Shown: positions 1-11,330 of the stretch, piece after piece
Numbering within the stretch: the first letter of the stretch is position 1
How the letters are laid out: the number at the start of each line of letters is the position of its first letter
Assembly (NCBI GenBank): GCA_037892935.1
Contig: JAYXKI010000001.1
Span: 496,001 to 560,000, forward strand
Source of the DNA: Phlebopus portentosus
Lineage: Eukaryota > Basidiomycota > Agaricomycetes > Boletales > Boletinellaceae
Reading direction: 5' to 3'
DNA length: 64,000 bases
Notes under the pieces: model-generated
What the model was told of the DNA's origin: nothing
What the model saw: the letters and a program-made list of their open reading frames with translations, nothing else
Databases searched by the model: none
Position numbers and translations under genes: made by a program

Positions 1-309
1 GTCGATGAATGTTCCTCCGACGGCTGTCCTATCTGTCTGGAACTCAAAGCCTTACCGTTCATGAGCCAGCTTCCATGCAATCACATATTCTGTACAGAGT
101 ACGTTCCTTTTGATGTTTCAGATCAAGAATTCTAACTGATCTTCCTTAGATGCATATACAAATCGGTAAAGATATACAAGCGGTGCCCGGTGTGTAATAG
201 ACCATCAAATGCCGATGATGTGACGAGTGTTGCTGTTCCAGCTTCGCATGATCTTGTTGCTCCATTGAACCCTGCATTCAGTAACTTCGGATATACCCTG
301 CATATTTGA
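1..309 (+). CDS. C3HC4 RING-finger protein, C-terminal part
   Basis: This is the 3' end of a gene that begins before the window. Two exons are visible, 1-98 and 150-309, joined across a GTACGT...TTAG intron of 51 nt. The translation carries a complete C3HC4 RING: CPIC, then CNHIFC, then C four residues on, then CPVC about twelve residues later. The protein ends 35-40 residues after the last cysteine pair at a TGA at 307-309. RING domains of this type bind two zinc ions and usually recruit an E2 enzyme for ubiquitin transfer. The substrate and the rest of the protein are unknown because the N-terminal part lies outside the window. The family call is secure from the spacing; E3 ligase function is inferred. 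Confidence 0.75.
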
Positions 310-409
310 TATTGCCTGAATAGCTAGATGTTCCTTAAATCTTCGTGTACACCTATTTATATCGATGTTGTAAAAAAAAACAGCGCAGACTATGATGGAT
401 TGTTGGGTG

Positions 410-1932
410 TCAACGAGTGGCTGAGTCCTTCGCAGGTGTTGATTTGGAACTGTCAAAGCTACCGGATAAGGTTGTTGAGAAGTCTGTCGCACGGTTGGTC
501 CTGAATGCGATAGGTTCGAGTCGAATCGCATCGTTACCATGTCGTCTTTTGAAACATCGCGTCCAAACAGTGACGTTATCCTAGACACATACACCGAAGA
601 AGGGAAGAGTCAAACCTTCTATCAACCAGGAAAAGAAAATAAATTAAGCTTGCCTTTGTCGTTCCGAATATCGCGAACGCAATCAATGGAACTGGGGACA
701 TATTAAATAATACCTCGCATAGCCGATTGAAATAGCGAAGCTCACGAGTTGAGATGAAGATATAAGCGAAAATCAGATCCGGGATGAGCACGTTTATACC
801 GGCGATGCTGCGATTGTCGATTAGGGCAAGAACTCCGGATTCCGCTAAAAGTGTGCTTACATGAAAGTGATCAGAGTGTATCCAGCAAATACAGAAACCC
901 GCAAAGACATGTTATACGAGGATCGATTAACTGCTCTAATTTGGCGCGCGGCCTTGTATAGTGTTCGTAGACTCGACACTTAGAAAGTTAAGTAAGTTAT
1001 AAATCAGCATAAGTATTGCTCACAAGCGGCAGTATACCTTGAAAGAAGACCATTGTTCCAAGCGATACTATAGTCAACCCAGCTACAGTCGAAATGCTGG
1101 CTCGTCTATCAGGTGGGTGTATGCAAAGGATTGAGAGCCGACTTACACCGCATTCGATGATATAGTACAATAGAATGACCATCTATACGAGACTTTGGAA
1201 GTGTTTATATTCCCGTACTACTTGACGTTAGCACGGCTTAATTATGCGTCATTCATAAAGCTCACCGCAACCACAGAAGCGGTTATCAGAGTAATGGATA
1301 TCCAGGGCAGAGCGATGAGCTGGGGCAGTGGGCAACAGATATCAGAAAATAGTATCAAATTCGTCTTGCCCCGCGCACCAGATATCGGCTTTTCACAGAC
1401 ATGCTGGTAATATGCCTTCCCTGAAGTTCTATCCAACTACACGATCAGATTAGACCCGTTGTCATGCGTTGTCTTGACCACAATACTCGCTTGGATAACA
1501 AGACATAATGTCGCAATACCAACCCAACGAAAGATGCATCAAGAGTTCAAAGGAACGGAAACGAGTCGTATTTTACATACATGACTGTTGAACCGTACAC
1601 AAGTGATGCCTGAGCTAAGCAAATACCGAAATCCGGTTGTCGGCTTTGATACTCTCCGGAATAAAAGCTACGGAGTAGGATTACCCAGATTTCGAATGGC
1701 GAAATGTTCTGACGTACAGGAGAAGAGCAGCTGTTGCATATACAATCCAGGAAACAAGCATATTGATCAAGGTCGGATACCTTCGGCTCGCGGTACCCGA
1801 AACAAACATGGTTCCAAGTGCGAGAGGCAGCCCAACGTGCCCTCCGAGTAAAAGTAAAGCAAAATAAGCTTTAAGCACCGCGTGGCCACTGGAACCGAGA
1901 TCAATCTTTGGAGTCTCTGGAGCGATTTTCAT
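410..1932 (-). CDS. Seven-helix membrane protein family, copy A (possibly splice-defective)
   Basis: I recognise this as one of three copies in the window of a basidiomycete multi-pass membrane family with no known function. Family marks are GGHVGLPL in helix 1, then PTLI...SWIVY in helix 2, LFYSGEY, PDFGICLAQASLVYG in helix 3, a proline-tryptophan helix (LPWISITLI), and FGTTK near the end, followed by a hydrophilic tail with LEPIAF. Start is the ATG at 1932. Confident exons are 1718-1932, 1581-1667 and the last one, 410-580. Two oddities: no AG dinucleotide exists where the acceptor of the second intron should be (about 1480-1580), and the last intron (581-653) is best read with a GC donor. 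A closely spaced GT alternative would add nine residues. Copies B and C keep normal acceptors at the matching place, so copy A may be a recent pseudogene or use an unusual acceptor. Confidence 0.6.
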
Positions 1933-2480
1933 CCTTTGGAGGGGAATGGCGGACTTTACGAGAGTTTGCCCCTCTAAGTAGGGTCAAGTAGTTGTCAGAG
2001 GGATAAGGGCGGAGACATGGTCAGCTCGGGGACTTCTCGAGGTGTGCAAAAGCAGCCAGCCAGAAAAAGGCGTGTAAGCAACCGGATGCTCGTAGATTCC
2101 CGCGATGTGATGGCCAGGAGACAGGCTCCTTCGACATCTTCCATACTATTCGAATATGGTGAATCAATCGACGGCAGTGATAGTCACCGTCATCAGGGCG
2201 AAGCCCACGAGCCAGATCTAGGTAAACCCATCCGGTGTACACACGACACTGCGTCTCAATTGGTCGTCCTTTGTGCTGTCTTCGCACCATCCTTAGATGC
2301 GGCCGGAGGCGCTGCTCTGCTGGAAAGCCGGAGAATATGGATGTTCAACTGATCGATCGTTAGACGTCGATCACGTATTGCAGATTTGGGCGTACTTGTC
2401 GGATCGAAGGAACTTATCATCATCATGTAGTGGTGTAATTAGAATGGAAATGGATTATACTCTATTGTCGGTGTCTACAC
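1933..2480. other. Intergenic stretch between copy A and the permease
   Basis: About 550 bp upstream of copy A and downstream of the permease. Open frames on both strands (for example 2017-2352) have no recognisable motif and overlap each other. I see no gene here; it should contain the copy A promoter. Confidence 0.5.
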
Positions 2481-4697
2481 CTAAAACTTATTCATTTGTC
2501 GGCACTTAGATTCTAGATGAGAAGAAATTAAAGCACGTACTAGCCAGGACCAGAAGCGCTCTACCCAGTTTTTGGGCGGCGCTTCGTCGTAACACGCTTC
2601 ATCGACTTCCTCAGTTCCAGACAGAAAGTCCATCTCCGTCGGACGTCTAGGTTTTACCCTCCACCATAATCGAGCCCCGGTGTATAGGATCGGGAACAGT
2701 ACGAAAGGTAGGTACGTCGTAATGAACACGTCAGTCTGCCAGAATCCTTTAAAAAGACGCTAAAGCCAGAGAACTTCGTAATGTCATGGTGTCAACAAGT
2801 AATGATGATTTTGGATCAACAATTATCTTACCAAGCAAATCGTTGGGCACGCAATCGCCGCCCACCATGCAGCATACGGGTTAAGCAAGTTGGCGTAAGG
2901 CATGTTAGAGCGTTCAAACCCTTGAGCACGAAGACCCTTGTAGAAACGGAGGTAGGTAACAGCAATGCCGAACCAGTTGGACAACCCGGCGATGGCGCAC
3001 ATGTTTACGAACCAGCCGAATACCTTACCCGCCTTAGCATCAATGGCCATATATGCAAGCAGTCCAAAGCATGCATTGAATGCGATGGCAACGATAGGGA
3101 GGCCACCTCTCGTAAGGTACGAGAAAATCCTCGGGGCAGTTCTGGACACGGAAAGACTATGAAGGGCACGAGAGGAAGAATATAACATCGACGACGACGC
3201 CGACCATGCCGATGTGAGAATTGCTGCATTAATCACAGATGGTAGACCTTTTATCCCAGCCGTCTTGATAGCAATCACGAACGGAGAACGAGCCGCTGTA
3301 GAAGTTGCAAGTCGAAGGTCCGAGTGGGTGGATGGTACAATGAGTCCAATGATAAACGTTCCACAAACATAGAAAAGCAATAGGCGGATGTATACCCGCT
3401 TTATTGCCTTTGAAATATTCTTTCTTGGATTTTTCGCTTCACCACCAGCAATCTTTATGATGTAAAGGCAAAGAGCGCGAGATTCTGTAAGACACTGAAT
3501 TACTCGAGTGATCCAGGCGTGTAAACTCACTGCGACGACCTCCGTTCCAATAAAAGAGAATGCCGCTTGCGTCATCGCAGCCCACCACCCCAGAAATCTG
3601 CCTGTTGCACCGGAAATCCCATTGAATTGAACGAATGGACCCGGATCATGCCAGTACCGAAATCCTATCCGATCATGACTTGGACCTCCTCCTAAGTCTA
3701 GAACTACACCAAGGAGCTGGAAAATTTTGCATTCAGTGAATGAAACAAGAGAAGCGAGCTGGCACTGCCTACGATTAGTCCGACTATAGTAATAATTTTA
3801 ATTGATGCAAAGATGAATTCGCATTCTCCGTATATACCTGAGCAAGTGATGAGCTTTCGAACGGAGAATTCATAAAAAGCTGCTTCCTCACCAACACCAA
3901 GTACATTGATGATCAATACAACAACGAAACACATGGTAATCCATACTGCCGGATTCACATCATCAGGCTAATTGAATTTTTTCAAGAATGAATCAGTGTC
4001 AGAAAGAGTAGCTTCAAAGCTTACTGATCTCCAGAATTGCATGAGCACCGCCGCAGCCGTCAACTCCGCTGGAAGCCCGATAGTCCAGTTATACCAATAG
4101 TTCCATCCCAATGCGAAGGAGAAAGCAGGATCAACAAAGCGCTCTGCGAGTCTAATATGACCTCCAGGTAAGGGAAGATACGCTATCATCTCGCCAAGAG
4201 AAATCTGTGAGCCACAGCAGACAGCAGATTCAGTCAGACGAGTATAGTGACTGGGGTCAACAGAGGCACGAATTAGAATCAGAGAACTTGACGTGCCATA
4301 ATGCTGTAACATATCGATCCCACAACACAGTAAGATAGGAGTAAGCCAAGCGGTCCGCCGTTTGCAAGGCCTGTTGCAGTCCCGAGAAATAGTCCTGTAC
4401 CAATCACACCTATTACGGAGGTAACCCACTAGCACGGATGAAGTGGGGAATATTGGTTAATGTTTAACTAACCTCCGATGCTAGAAACAAGTTCGTGAAT
4501 ATTGGAGAGTGCACAAAATGCCATCGGACGAACCTGATCATAGATACATGTCGGTTTTTCAGCTGTCGCTGCAGCTTGTATCGCTGGCTGATCAGACCTT
4601 CGCAAGATATCGAGCCTTGAGAATGCATGGCGTCACTAAGTTTGGCAGACTCCAAGCCTAAGTCCGCGTCATTACTTGCGGTATTCATGATCTTCAA
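2481..4697 (-). CDS. Amino-acid permease (yeast amino-acid transporter, APC superfamily)
   Basis: Plasma-membrane proton-coupled amino-acid importer of the GAP1/AGP-like family. Nine exons were rebuilt: 4534-4697, 4473-4480, 4297-4409, 4025-4204, 3892-3967, 3773-3837, 3531-3716, 2832-3452 and 2481-2759. Together they give 1692 nt, exactly 563 codons plus stop, the usual family length. Diagnostic segments in order are NRHVSMISIGG, IGTGLFLGTATG, SLGEMIAYLPLPGG, RFVDPAFSFALGWNYWYNW, LGVGIYGECEF, the SHDRIGFRYW loop, FIGTEVVA and GEAKNPRKN. Substrate range cannot be told from sequence. The second exon is only 8 nt, and the third intron is best read as GC-AG (donor GCACGT). The C-terminus reads through a short potential intron to the TAG at 2481. 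The long 5' region of over 600 bp fits a regulated transporter, but no binding sites were identified. Confidence 0.93.
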
Positions 4698-5327
4698 GTA
4701 GACGCAAGCTAGAGGTATAGGACAGGTAAGGGTCGAAAATCGGAACGGCCGACTTGGGGGAGATAGTGTGACCCAGTCTATTTAAATCTAAAAGCCACTT
4801 TTAAAAGGGAACCGACGAAAAATGACATGCATAAAGCCATGTCATCATTGATCATTACGAAGAGCTGTGAAGGTCTGTCGAAAACTACAGAGAAAAACCG
4901 TGTACGCCGGAAGACCGCTCGGACATCAATGGGCGGCGCCCTCGTTTTCTTATTTATAAAAAGGGAGTATTAGAAGTTCACGGTTGCGTTTGCTTAGTGG
5001 CCGGCCGCTTCCTAATCTTCTGGGTCCAGTCAGAATCAGAGTATCTCAAGTAGAAATTGAGAGAAGTACACACCGGTATTCAACTGAATGACGGAGCACT
5101 CTGAGCCGGCCGATATTTGAATTATATAGGACGGCGAAGTGCTCAAAGAATAGAATTCCTTGTCATACATGTTGGGTGTATATGATGAGAGTGAAAAGAC
5201 AAGACCATCATAATCGCTATCCAAATCAGGCAAGTTATTACGCAATAAACTGAGTACAAACAAAGTACAACCATAAATTATCTGCTATCACCGTAAGTAT
5301 CAGTCCATCATTTAATGCATCTCAATA
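4698..5327. other. Intergenic, permease promoter side
   Basis: Lies between the permease start and the 3' end of the kinase-like gene. An AT-rich TTTAAATAG-like element on the minus strand near 4777-4786, about 80 bp before the permease ATG, could be a TATA element. The short minus-strand frame at 5036-5263 shows no motif and I do not call it. Confidence 0.4.
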
Positions 5328-8300
5328 CTACTTTCTAAATGACGGCCAACTCCAATGGAGACCAAGACGCGATCCCCATGACTGTCTTCTCTTCTCAACA
5401 GAGCTACCTTTCGGCTTGTCAGAATCGCGAGGATTGTGAGGAGCGTCAGAATCAGGAGTTGCTTGTAAAGACCGACGGGGACCCCGACGAGATATCGGAT
5501 GAGCCGCCGAAGACGGAGTTTTGTCACTATCCGATGAACCTAAAGCACCCTCAAAATGTGCGGAAACGCTACCAGCAGCCTGGACGGATGACCTGGTGCC
5601 GGTAGGTGACATTGCAGCGGTATCGTCGCTGCAGTGAGCGGGAGTTGGTGGTCGGAAACCGCTTGCGGACAGAGGCGCTGTTGGAGAGCTCGAGAGACGA
5701 GAAAGATACGGCATCGGTACACCACAAGAGGAGAACCTCTTTCGAGGTGCAGGGGATTCCGACCGATTAGCGCCTACAACTGCGTCAGATGGCGGTAAAT
5801 TTTGCGATTCTGATTTCCAAGCATCCGTCCGAGTGCGTTTGGATGGCCTCAAAGTGTCGCTGCTCACGTCTCCGTCATTTTCTGACTCGCATTCTCTTTT
5901 CTTTTTGAGTTCAAGATACTCGATATTTCGGGCTTTCTCTTCAGGAGTGAGGTGTTGACGGAGTATGCTCTTCATAGGCATCTTTGGTTTCGCAGTAGGT
6001 GGACGAGGCGAAGAGGACCTGCTCCGCGGAGATGATCCGGGGCAGTACACGGGATCTCGAGGCAATTGTTGCAGCTCATGCCAGGACATGATCTTCGGCC
6101 CCTCAGGAATACCATCGTCGTTCGCATCTGAGCGGGGTTCCTCTACGCCAGAGTCTTCAGCATCGCTCAAGCCTGTACCAGGTTCGCATCTATCGCGAAA
6201 GTACTTCTCTCTTCGTTCCCGAGCATCCTCAATACGTTTCATTTCCTCCTCTGCGCTCATCTGCGCTCTTCTCAGAGCACCCAGGCTCACCAGTGGCCTT
6301 TCCCTCTTTTTCGTCGCGTTCCCGTTCCGATCGTACCTGGTGATCTTTGGCAAGGTTTTGGGCACCAAATTGTATAGTTCGGCTAAAGGATAAGGGAGTT
6401 TCTCCTCGATGCACCGCTTGATGTTGAGTCGTTGAATCCAAGTCCTACGTAAAGAGGTGACGTCCTTGTCCTTGTACATGTTTCGGAGAATGAAGCCGTC
6501 AGATTCTGTGTACCCTTCAAACGGGACGTGAATGTCGGATACGAATGGCTTTCCAGAACCTAAGAAACTTGAGGGATCGGGATCTCTCTTCACGGGCAAG
6601 GAGAAAGTCGAAGGCAACGCGGTCTCAGGTGATGAAAAACCAGAAGTCGGCGACATAACCTTCCTCTCGGGCTCCATAACATGTCGTTTCTTCGTGGAAA
6701 GAGAATTAGAATTGCTAGAGTCTTCGTCACTGCCATCGCGAGGTCGCTTTAGATTTATGCGAGTTGGAAGAATTGGGACAGCCACCGAGGATATCGAAGG
6801 TACCACAGACGCCGTAGATGAGCACTCTGCCTCTGCGTCATTCTTCTTGTCCATCTCCGTTCCACAGTCCTTTTCCAATCTACTCAACTCCGACAACAAG
6901 AAATCTTGAATGGCGGACTTGACCTGAGCCTCATTTTGGCCTGGGACGATATAGCACCTGGGCGTGCAAGGTTCGTCTATCCATTCTCTATTGAAAGTCT
7001 CCGAGTCCACGGGGGGATTGAGGACATCATCTGAGTCCTCAGGATCGCTTTCATAGTCTGAGATCGTACCGGAACCACACGCCCTCCTAGTATTGCGTTG
7101 CCGCCTTCGTTCCTCTGCCAGAATTGTGCTTTTCATCTTCAATACCTCGTATAACCGGCTGTCCGGGTAGTCCAGCTTGAAGAGAATCTTCCTCTTCTCC
7201 ATACGAATATCTACCTCGCTTGCTCGCCCTAGACCTACTTCCTTTATAGGCTTAATAGCACGGCTCTCTTGGAAGTCGATGATTGTTACGTCCCCACTGG
7301 AGCTGATTAACATGTGTCGAAGCTCAACGTCATTGTGCAGCACGCCGCGATCATGGATCTTATTGAAGGCCGCAATACACCTGCTTTTAAGTTGCCCAGA
7401 CATCGCATCGGAAGCTTCGACCCAAAAATCGGAGGACGGTAATTCCATGGCTGTACTGATCTTGCCCTCGACAAGATATACGCCAATGATTTTCGGCACA
7501 ACATCTCCTTGAAGAGGATGCAAATAATCCGGGTCGGAATAAAGGGCCAACTATATTGCTTTTAGTCACTTATATACCACGAGAATTATCGCGCTCACCT
7601 CGGAAAAGAAACCTTCCCATTTCTCAGAAAGTTTCCACCTTCACAAACAGGTCAGCACCACACCATATTGACAAAAAAACACCATACGTTCTGCTGATAT
7701 ATGTGATCGTCCGTCCGTCCAACAAGCCCCTCTTTATATAGGCTTCGCAATTGGCGCCCTCTGCAAGGGTGTTAGCATTAGACTTGTGTCAAGTGCAAAT
7801 CTTCGTACCATAAAGCTTTGAGATTACCGTGGCATTTCCAATTGGTTTATCAGCGACCGCTGCCCAAGGATAGGATGGTTGGTAGAATAGTCGCGTTGCT
7901 TCTTCAGCACTAAATCTAGGCCGGTTCGACAGAAGCTCCGCGTCGTCAAACGTGTCCGTAGAAGACCCACTTTCTTTCTCGTTGTCGGACTCGTCTGAAC
8001 TGTCTGATGCTATCTCATTCAACAGTTTCGGTCTCGGCAAAGTCGTTGAGAGTTCTCGCGGTGATTTCCGAGGCACTGAAGGAGGAACGGGAACGCGCAG
8101 TTGAGCAGAGTATGACAACACTGCGTTTATCAATGACGCGATGAATTTGTTTTCTTTGGCATCGTCCATAAAGAACCCAAGCAAATCGGCTCCACTATCG
8201 ACCGTTTCCTCCGCTCCAGCCTCCTGAACGGTACCAATGGCAGCAGGAAGAGACTTGACGGAAGCGCTTGATTCACCATCGATTTCTTGCGTGTAGTTTA

Positions 8301-8558
8301 GCCACAAAATTGGGTACATTCAAGAGATAAGCTGGTCTTACGCGGCGTGACCTGCTCCACTTCAATGGATTCCGCTGCCTCTTCATCGCTGAGTTCGTCG
8401 TCACTCTGAGCCTCATTGTCAGTTTCAATGACTGCTTCAAACGCCTCGGATCGTCCCTCATGAGTTGCACCTGTACCGTTGAGAGATAGAGAAATAATAG
8501 GTGCTCGCCGGTTCCGCCTTCTGCGATTCGTATTTTGGCGAGGACGTGCCGTGTTCAT
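5328..8558 (-). CDS. Divergent protein-kinase-like protein with long disordered tail (apparent frameshift)
   Basis: A fungal kinase-like protein of the type common in Agaricomycetes. Exons: 8342-8558, 7809-8285, 7599-7760 and 5328-7550. The N-terminus is basic then acidic and disordered. A glycine-loop-like segment is followed by the beta-3 lysine in DLFVKVETF. The C-lobe has FWVEASDAM, then GVLHNDVELRHML and TIIDFQESRA, where classical kinases have HRD...N and DFG. The last 500 residues are rich in serine, proline and acidic residues and include the conserved block around LPKITRYDRNGN. Within the third exon the frame carrying VKVETF ends in a stop, while the expected continuation SEKWEGFF lies one base over, near 7623-7635, with no usable splice pair between. 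This is a one-base frameshift, a sequencing error, or an unrecognised splice. Whether it phosphorylates anything is doubtful; it may be a pseudokinase. Confidence 0.7.
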
Positions 8559-9192
8559 AATCGATGCAGAAAGGAGATGCTGGGGATGAGAAAACTAGAT
8601 GGCGGTAGAAAGACAAGAAGTAGGTTTGGCCACTTCATTTTGTGGGCCATGCTCTTGATGAGTGTGCACCAGGCCACGAAAACAAAGGCATCAATAAAGG
8701 GCAAATGTGGAAAATATGCAGCACGTGATAATGTACAGATTTGGTATCGAAAATCCGAGTCGTCGTTTGCAAATGACCTTTTCAAATAAACCATCATGGA
8801 CTGCCAACTCCTCTGCAACCATCAAATGATGCATACTCCTGGTCGAGTTCGAATCAAGAGACCTTGTTCTACGTGACTGCTCATCTCTGATATCGTGATG
8901 AATTAGTCGGATTCTATTGTCTGCCGTTAAGAGATGGAGATCCAACTTTTGAGGTATCGAGGCTGGTCTTTCCTGGTTTTCCACCAACGTCGCCGTCTGA
9001 GCGACCTTATCCTTTCACTGCTCATCGAGGAGACTGGGTCTCTTTTTCGAAAATCCGACTTGATCTGGAATCTACTTGCTTCTCAGTGTTCTGACCTTTG
9101 CTGGCAAAATGAAGGATCCGTCGCTCCTATCTCTTTATCCTGTTGTCTGCTCGTTGAAGCCAGCAATCGACCTTTGATCCCATAAAGATGCT
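8559..9192. other. Divergent intergenic region
   Basis: Separates the kinase-like gene (minus) from copy B (plus), so both promoters should lie here. Open frames at 8535-8789, 8691-8987 and 8934-9185 carry no motif. A GTTCGAATC sequence near 8847 resembles a tRNA B box, but no cloverleaf can be built around it. Confidence 0.4.
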
Positions 9193-10691
9193 ATGTTGAA
9201 CACTTTCTTCGCTTTTCATATCATCGGCGGTCATGTCGGTCTACCGATGGCATTCATTACAATGGTTATCCTGAAGACACTGGCTCGGCGACATCCGACC
9301 TTGATCAGTCTATTGCTTTCGTGGATCGTTTATACCACAGCGAACCTGCTTCTGTAGGTATTCCCCAAACCGTCTTAAAGCTCTTTCTTACCAAAGCACA
9401 AAGTCTTTATTCGGGCGAAGCGCGCAAGACCCAGCCAGCGTTTGGAGTCTGTTTAACTCAGGCTTCAATGATTTACGGAAGCACAGTCGGGTGAGTTGGA
9501 GTCGCACTCACTTATTATCACCTAATTTTGAGCCTACTTGAAGGGTTGCAGCCGCAACTCTGGGCCTAGTCTTACAGGTACCGTGAAATTATGTTCTTCC
9601 TTTGGGGACTCTCGCTGATCTATCGTTCTCTTGCGGATTAGTTATGGCTGGAATTCAGAGGCTTGAAACTCATGAAGGATGACAGAATCAGTCGACTCAG
9701 TGTACGTTCACCTGTTTGTTTCCACATATCCCGTCACTTATCACATTCAAGAACATACAGCTCCTGCTCCTGCCGTGGGCAAGCTTCGCTTTAATAACGA
9801 TAGGCTCAGCTGCGGTAGGCATGAGGCACTTGATTTGTGCATCAATGCTGATCGTATCCCAGTACGGTGCCAAACACCAATCACGGGTGTCAATTGAATG
9901 GCAGTTTTATTGCACGATACGTTCAAAGGCTGTGTATGTCCTTTCGCTGCTCTTCATGATTTGAATTCCCTTTTCTCATGACAACCGAGAAGGGTATACA
10001 CTGTCAGCGCGTTTACATTGCTTTTTCTTGCCCTTACACTCGGCTTCCAAGGTGAGATAACTTTCTCCATATCTGTACGTCTCATGACACACGAGAACAG
10101 CTGTGATTCTGCGCACATTGCTCCGAGCGTCGCGGCATTTCCGAGCTGTGAACCAATCTTCTTATCACCTGGTGTTGCGCGTTGGAATTTTCACTATATA
10201 TTCGGTCATTACTTTCGTGTACGTTCACAAGTTTTCGAATTCACGCATGCATTCTCAATCCCACTAATAGCGTCTCAGTCGTCATAACACTGGACCCGAC
10301 TACCACCTTCGCCTATCTCTTCGTCTCAACATGTGAGCAAGTTGACTGACAAGAAAAAGGAGACACTGAACTAATACTTTTACCTAGTACCTCTCGCCTG
10401 CTTCCTCATATTCGGAACTCAGAAGGTAATATGCACTTCCGTGTACTCATAGACCTATGTAATCTTACCATGGATATGCAGGAAAACCTTCGCTTTTGGT
10501 TCCGGATTCCAGGCAAGAAAAAACCCGATCGACACATTCCACTCGCACCTATGGCATTCAAGCCGGGCACGGTCGAGATTCAGAAAGATATTGCGACCTC
10601 TGAAAGTACCGTCGGCTTGAGAGACGACAAAGCACTTCCGAAGCCATCCGCGTCTCTTTGTGATGCGGATGGGACTAACGATACTGTTTGA
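9193..10691 (+). CDS. Seven-helix membrane protein family, copy B
   Basis: Second member of the family seen at the window's left end. An in-frame TGA sits just upstream of the ATG at 9193, which fixes the start unless an upstream exon exists. Exons traced: 9193-9353, 9404-9490, 9544-9577, 9642-9701 and 9752-9814, followed by less certain exons and a final exon from about 10482 to the TGA at 10689-10691. Family marks are IIGGHVGLPM, RRHPTLISL, LLYSGEA, FGVCLTQASMIYGSTVG, LLLLPWASFALI and CFLIFGTQK, then ENLRFWFRIPGKKK and a soluble tail with LAPMAF. The splice positions match copies A and C. All acceptors checked are intact, so this copy looks functional. The role is unknown; a receptor- or transporter-like membrane function is only a guess from topology. 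Confidence 0.75.
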
Positions 10692-10823
10692 TGGGACAGT
10701 CCCAAGTTCATGGACTACATAGCACTAAAAGGGCCCTTCCAATCTTGCCTGTTGTAACCTGTGTTGATTGTACACGCTTAAGGCTTGGTCCAATAGTGAA
10801 TCGTCAGCCACACAATCCAATGC

Positions 10824-11330
10824 TTGCCTCGTCTTGACATAAGATCAGTCTGCTTCAAAGTCAACGAAACCTCAAGAAGAAAACTCACAGAAATGCGACT
10901 GCCAAACCTCACAGAACATCGTCGCACTGAAGATGCCGGGTCGTCAGGCTGTCCACCACAAGCCGTCGGGTGCAACACCAATCCCGAAGAGCATGACCTC
11001 ACCCCTGCACAAGCCTCGTCTCTTTCGCAATCCCTAGCTGCAAGCTCTGCTTCAGCAATTGCAACAGCCACCGTTGCATCCTCGGGAGTAAACGCAAAGC
11101 ACGAAGGCGTGGACCCGCAAGTCGTCGGTGGGGTTATCGTCATCGTCTTCCTAGTTCTCGCCCTCATTACGGCAATTTGCTACGTCGCATTCGGAGCCCG
11201 GGGAGAACGTTGCTGCTGTACGAAACGAAGGAGCAAAAGACAACAGACAGTGCAGGTAGAAGGTGTGACGACGGTATCGTCGGAAGTGCTGAAAGCCGAA
11301 TCGGAAGTACAACTTGTTCAAAACGCTTGA
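10824..11330 (+). CDS. Small single-pass membrane protein, unknown
   Basis: An intronless frame of 168 codons. The N-terminal half is hydrophilic and alanine/serine-rich. One clear membrane helix (VVGGVIVIVFLVLALITAICYVAF) occupies roughly residues 111-133 and is followed at once by a cysteine cluster (CCC) and a basic stretch, KRRSKR. This fits a type III or type I protein with its basic side in the cytosol, and the cysteines could be palmitoylated. A second in-frame ATG at 10893 would remove 23 residues. I do not recognise the family. It lies 130 bp after copy B and 270 bp before the next gene. Confidence 0.45.
   Translation: MPRLDIRSVCFKVNETSRRKLTEMRLPNLTEHRRTEDAGSSGCPPQAVGCNTNPEEHDLTPAQASSLSQSLAASSASAIATATVASSGVNAKHEGVDPQVVGGVIVIVFLVLALITAICYVAFGARGERCCCTKRRSKRQQTVQVEGVTTVSSEVLKAESEVQLVQNA

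Noticed and set aside
2017..2352. Plus frame of 111 codons
   Set aside because: No motif, overlaps an equally long minus frame, lies in a promoter-sized gap.
8830..8870. B-box-like GTTCGAATC suggesting a tRNA
   Set aside because: No A box or pairing acceptor, D and anticodon stems can be placed at the right distances.
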